This document shows, one piece after another, positions 24,060 through 26,189 of a stretch of DNA of 26,189 nucleotides; the first letter of the stretch is position 1; every line of letters begins with the position of its first letter. The translations under genes and the position numbers were made by a program. The notes beneath the pieces were generated by a model. The model was not told the DNA's origin. It worked only from the letters and a program-made list of their open reading frames with translations, and did not search any database. Source of the DNA: CAZKXU01 sp964556665 (GTDB lineage Bacteria > Bdellovibrionota_C > UBA2361 > CAZKXU01); the NCBI GenBank assembly GCA_964556665.1, contig CAZKXU010000046.1, positions 1-26,189 on the forward strand. The letters are read 5' to 3'.

Positions 24060-25337
24060 ATGCATACAGATCCGTTAAATATAGATGTAAATGAGGTAAT
24101 CAACGCAGAGCCACTTTATATTAGCAGCAGCTTAACGCGCCTGATGTGGATTTTCGTGCTAATAGGGATTGGGGCTTGTACATTTGGGCTTTCCTCCTAT
24201 CCACAGGATCTCTTTTGGGGGATTTTTTTTACTAATTTCGTGTTCTGGATGGGGCTCTCAATAGGTGGAGTTATTCTAACCGTCATCTTTCAGATCGTTA
24301 GAGCGCGTTGGTCACCGCCCGTACGAAGAATTGCAGAGGCTAACGTAGCTTTCTTCCCGTTTGCTTTTTCCTGTTTTTGCTTGACATATTTTGGAAGGGA
24401 GTATCTATTTGGTTGGGCACGTGGTCCTATGCCCGGTCGTGAATGGTGGATGCAGCCTGACTTTGTTTATATTCGTATCGGAGTATTGCTTGCTATTTTA
24501 ATGTTAGCGCTCAAGTGGTTTGTCTATAAGTCTCTTCGCTCTGACGTGGGATTATTAAGAGAAAAGGCAGCAAACAAAGCTCTTTGGAGTGGCTGGCCAT
24601 TTTATTATATCGCTAAAAATTGGAAAGGATCAGAAAAAGAGACGTTGGAGATACAGCGTAGCCTCTCATGTAAGGCTCCGATAATAATCATGTTATATGG
24701 CGTAATTTACTCCCTCTTCGCCTTTGAGATGGTTATGGGGATGGATAATATCTGGTATTCGAACATGTTTGGCGGGTTCCTTTTCGTTGGCAACTTATTT
24801 ATTGCATGGGCGATGCTTGCGATTACAGTAACCCTTATGCGCAGATTAGATCCGGTTTACAGTCCGATGGTAGGCAATCAGCAGTATTGGGATCTTGGGA
24901 AGCTTTGCTTTGGGTTCTCTATGCTTTGGGCCTATCTTTTCTTTAGTCAGTTTTTACCAATGTGGTACGGTAATGTACCTGAGGAAACCGCTTGGATTAT
25001 TACACGTCTTCGGGAGTATCCTTGGAAGGGGTATGCCTGGATCACCTTTACGATGTGTTTCATTATTCCATTTATTACCTTACTAAGTCGTGATGTAAAG
25101 CGCACTCCTGTAGCACTATCATTTATCTGTTGTATAATATTGGTCGGAGTTTGGCTTGAAAAGTATATGATCATTATGCCTCAGATTAGCCCCAAAGTTG
25201 TTCCACTAGGGCTGATGGAGGCATTTACATTTATTGGTTTCCTAGGTGTTTATGCGTTGTCAGTGATCGGATTTCTTAGGAAATATCCTATGGTCCCACT
25301 TTCGCATCCGCTTACTCGTGGAAGTGCTGACTGGTAA
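24060..25337 (+). CDS. actF: Alternative complex III subunit ActF, second NrfD-like membrane subunit
   Basis: This 425-residue integral membrane protein with about ten helices is paralogous to ActC. Family stretches include FFTNFVFWMGLSIGGVIL (56-73), RARWSPPVRRIAEA (81-94) and, later, FFSQFLPMWYGNVPEET. ActF is the second NrfD-fold subunit of the complex; it is not thought to bind quinol like ActC but has been proposed to conduct protons. The ATG lies eight bases after the actE stop with a weak AGGT upstream. It is the last recognised act gene here. The usual neighbours in many genomes, SCO1 and cytochrome c oxidase subunits, are not present in the 850 bases that remain. Confidence 0.93.
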   Translation: MHTDPLNIDVNEVINAEPLYISSSLTRLMWIFVLIGIGACTFGLSSYPQDLFWGIFFTNFVFWMGLSIGGVILTVIFQIVRARWSPPVRRIAEANVAFFPFAFSCFCLTYFGREYLFGWARGPMPGREWWMQPDFVYIRIGVLLAILMLALKWFVYKSLRSDVGLLREKAANKALWSGWPFYYIAKNWKGSEKETLEIQRSLSCKAPIIIMLYGVIYSLFAFEMVMGMDNIWYSNMFGGFLFVGNLFIAWAMLAITVTLMRRLDPVYSPMVGNQQYWDLGKLCFGFSMLWAYLFFSQFLPMWYGNVPEETAWIITRLREYPWKGYAWITFTMCFIIPFITLLSRDVKRTPVALSFICCIILVGVWLEKYMIIMPQISPKVVPLGLMEAFTFIGFLGVYALSVIGFLRKYPMVPLSHPLTRGSADW

Positions 25338-25373
25338 TAGCGCAGATTTTTTCTAGCATGCTTCGGTATATCT

Positions 25374-26138
25374 ATGGCTCTGATTGAACAGCATACTCAT
25401 CAGAATTTTTTAGAGCTGCGACTTAATCGCCCTGAAAAGCGTAATACATTAACACTAGCATTAATTAATGAGCTTGATCTGGCGTTGGATGCCGCCAAGA
25501 CAGATAAGGCACTGGCGGTAATAATTAGCGGTGCTGGGCCTGCTTTTTGTGCCGGGCATTTCTTTGAGGAGATGCTTAGCTTTGATGAGTCGGCGATGAA
25601 GAATCTGATGCAGCGCTGTGTAGCTGTAATGCAGAAGATTCACCTTATTCAGAAACCTGTAATAGCCTCGGTGCAGGGCTCTCTAATGGGAGCCGGGCTG
25701 CAGCTTGCTCTGAGCTGCGATCTAGTAGTGGCTTCTGACGAAGCTACATTCTGTACGCCGGGTGGTAGGGCAGGATGGTTCTGTTCAACACCAATGATTC
25801 CTTTGATCCGAGCTATAGGACGTAAGAGAGCGTTTGAGATGCTTTTTTCTGGTGAGCCAATTGATGCCAAAAAAGCACTAGAATGGGGTATGATTAATTC
25901 CATAAGCTCCAAACCTCAACTAATGTTTGATACTCTTAAACTTGCCTCGCGCGTCACTCAGGGGAGTCCTGCTGCGAAAGCACTAGGGAAGGAGCTCTTT
26001 TATGATTTAATAGAGAAGGATGAGGCTACCTCTTACCTCAAGGCAGCCCAGGTAATGGCTGATAGCTCTCATACTGAGCAAGGTAGAGAAACAATGAGGG
26101 CTTTTGTAGAGAAGAGGCGTCCAGTTTTCAGCAAGTAG
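25374..26138 (+). CDS. ECHDC3-like enoyl-CoA hydratase/isomerase family protein
   Basis: This 254-residue crotonase-fold protein probably binds an acyl-CoA but is unlikely to be an ordinary hydratase. The oxyanion-hole motif is present as SGAGPAFCAGHFFEEM (52-67), with H62 where most relatives have Asp. The second motif, GAGLQLALSCD, has Q110 in place of the first catalytic Glu. TPGGRAGWFCSTP (128-140) has Gly in place of the second. The GHxxxE and FCSTP wording and the LFSGEPIDAKKALEWG segment match the ECHDC3 branch known from animals and bacteria. Its role there is not well defined. The gene follows actF by 36 bases and could share its transcript. No ribosome-binding site is visible. The stop codon directly touches the terminal repeat of the window. 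Confidence 0.85.
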   Translation: MALIEQHTHQNFLELRLNRPEKRNTLTLALINELDLALDAAKTDKALAVIISGAGPAFCAGHFFEEMLSFDESAMKNLMQRCVAVMQKIHLIQKPVIASVQGSLMGAGLQLALSCDLVVASDEATFCTPGGRAGWFCSTPMIPLIRAIGRKRAFEMLFSGEPIDAKKALEWGMINSISSKPQLMFDTLKLASRVTQGSPAAKALGKELFYDLIEKDEATSYLKAAQVMADSSHTEQGRETMRAFVEKRRPVFSK

Positions 26139-26188
26139 CTAGTGCTCCTCCAAATAAGTTTTTTCACGTCTAGCATCACATCGTTGCC
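26139..26188. repeat. Terminal inverted repeat, right copy
   Basis: This is the exact reverse complement of positions 1-50. It begins at the base after the TAG stop of the last gene and leaves one extra base (26189) at the window end. No hairpin or terminator is seen in it for the act/ECH transcript, although it contains a run of six T. Confidence 0.9.
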
Positions 26189-26189
26189 C

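Noticed and set aside
1..26189. Linear replicon with telomeric inverted ends
   Set aside because: The gene content is chromosomal (respiration, helicase, GabD) and there is no protelomerase, terminal protein or replication gene; an assembly cut at a repeat is simpler.

Overview
The window is 26,189 bp of moderately low G+C DNA. It looks like a complete metagenomic contig: positions 1-50 and 26139-26188 are exact inverted copies of each other. The gene content points to an aerobic Gram-negative bacterium. It has a periplasmic pentaheme cytochrome c, a Tat-targeted respiratory complex, Sec-type exported proteins and envelope polymer enzymes. Alternative complex III occurs in Bacteroidota, the 'deltaproteobacterial' lineages, Acidobacteriota and others, so no firm phylum can be given. 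I lean weakly towards a deltaproteobacteria-like lineage, by inference only. About half the start codons have no visible Shine-Dalgarno sequence.

Layout. (1) 153-1756: a secreted alpha/beta-hydrolase-like protein with Gly- and Pro/Thr-rich linkers, on the minus strand with a strong intrinsic terminator. (2) 2060-5676: a two-gene envelope unit, a GT-C glycosyltransferase followed by an LtaS/sulfatase-fold membrane enzyme. The last nine codons of the second gene come from a 27-bp inverted repeat. (3) 5758-8546, minus: a DEAD-box RNA helicase and a polysaccharide pyruvyl transferase-family protein. (4) 8681-9454: a metal-hydrolase-like protein of unknown role. (5) 9455-10504: a decayed AAA/DUF4143 ATPase between copies of a short repeat. 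(6) 10505-13021: a large helical-repeat (TPR-like) protein with clearly higher G+C than its neighbours. (7) 13110-13315: six consecutive, mostly unrelated hairpins. (8) 13366-16292: a hybrid sensor histidine kinase divergent from a periplasmic solute-binding protein. (9) 16267-17700, minus: a GabD-type succinate-semialdehyde dehydrogenase. (10) 17831-26138: the main unit, a complete actABCDEF operon for alternative complex III followed by an ECHDC3-like crotonase homologue.

Working together: ActA-F form a quinol-oxidising complex that replaces cytochrome bc1. Electrons would pass from ActC/ActF through the ActB iron-sulfur clusters and the ActA/ActE haems to a soluble cytochrome or an oxidase encoded outside the window. 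This ActB keeps an N-terminal CX2CX3CX27C site, which is lost in many ActB proteins. GabD could feed succinate into the TCA cycle. The GT-C enzyme, the LtaS-like enzyme and the pyruvyl transferase suggest modification of a surface polymer.

The most unusual feature of the window is its load of short palindromic elements. At least six different families sit in intergenic gaps, one inside the act operon and one forming the end of a gene.
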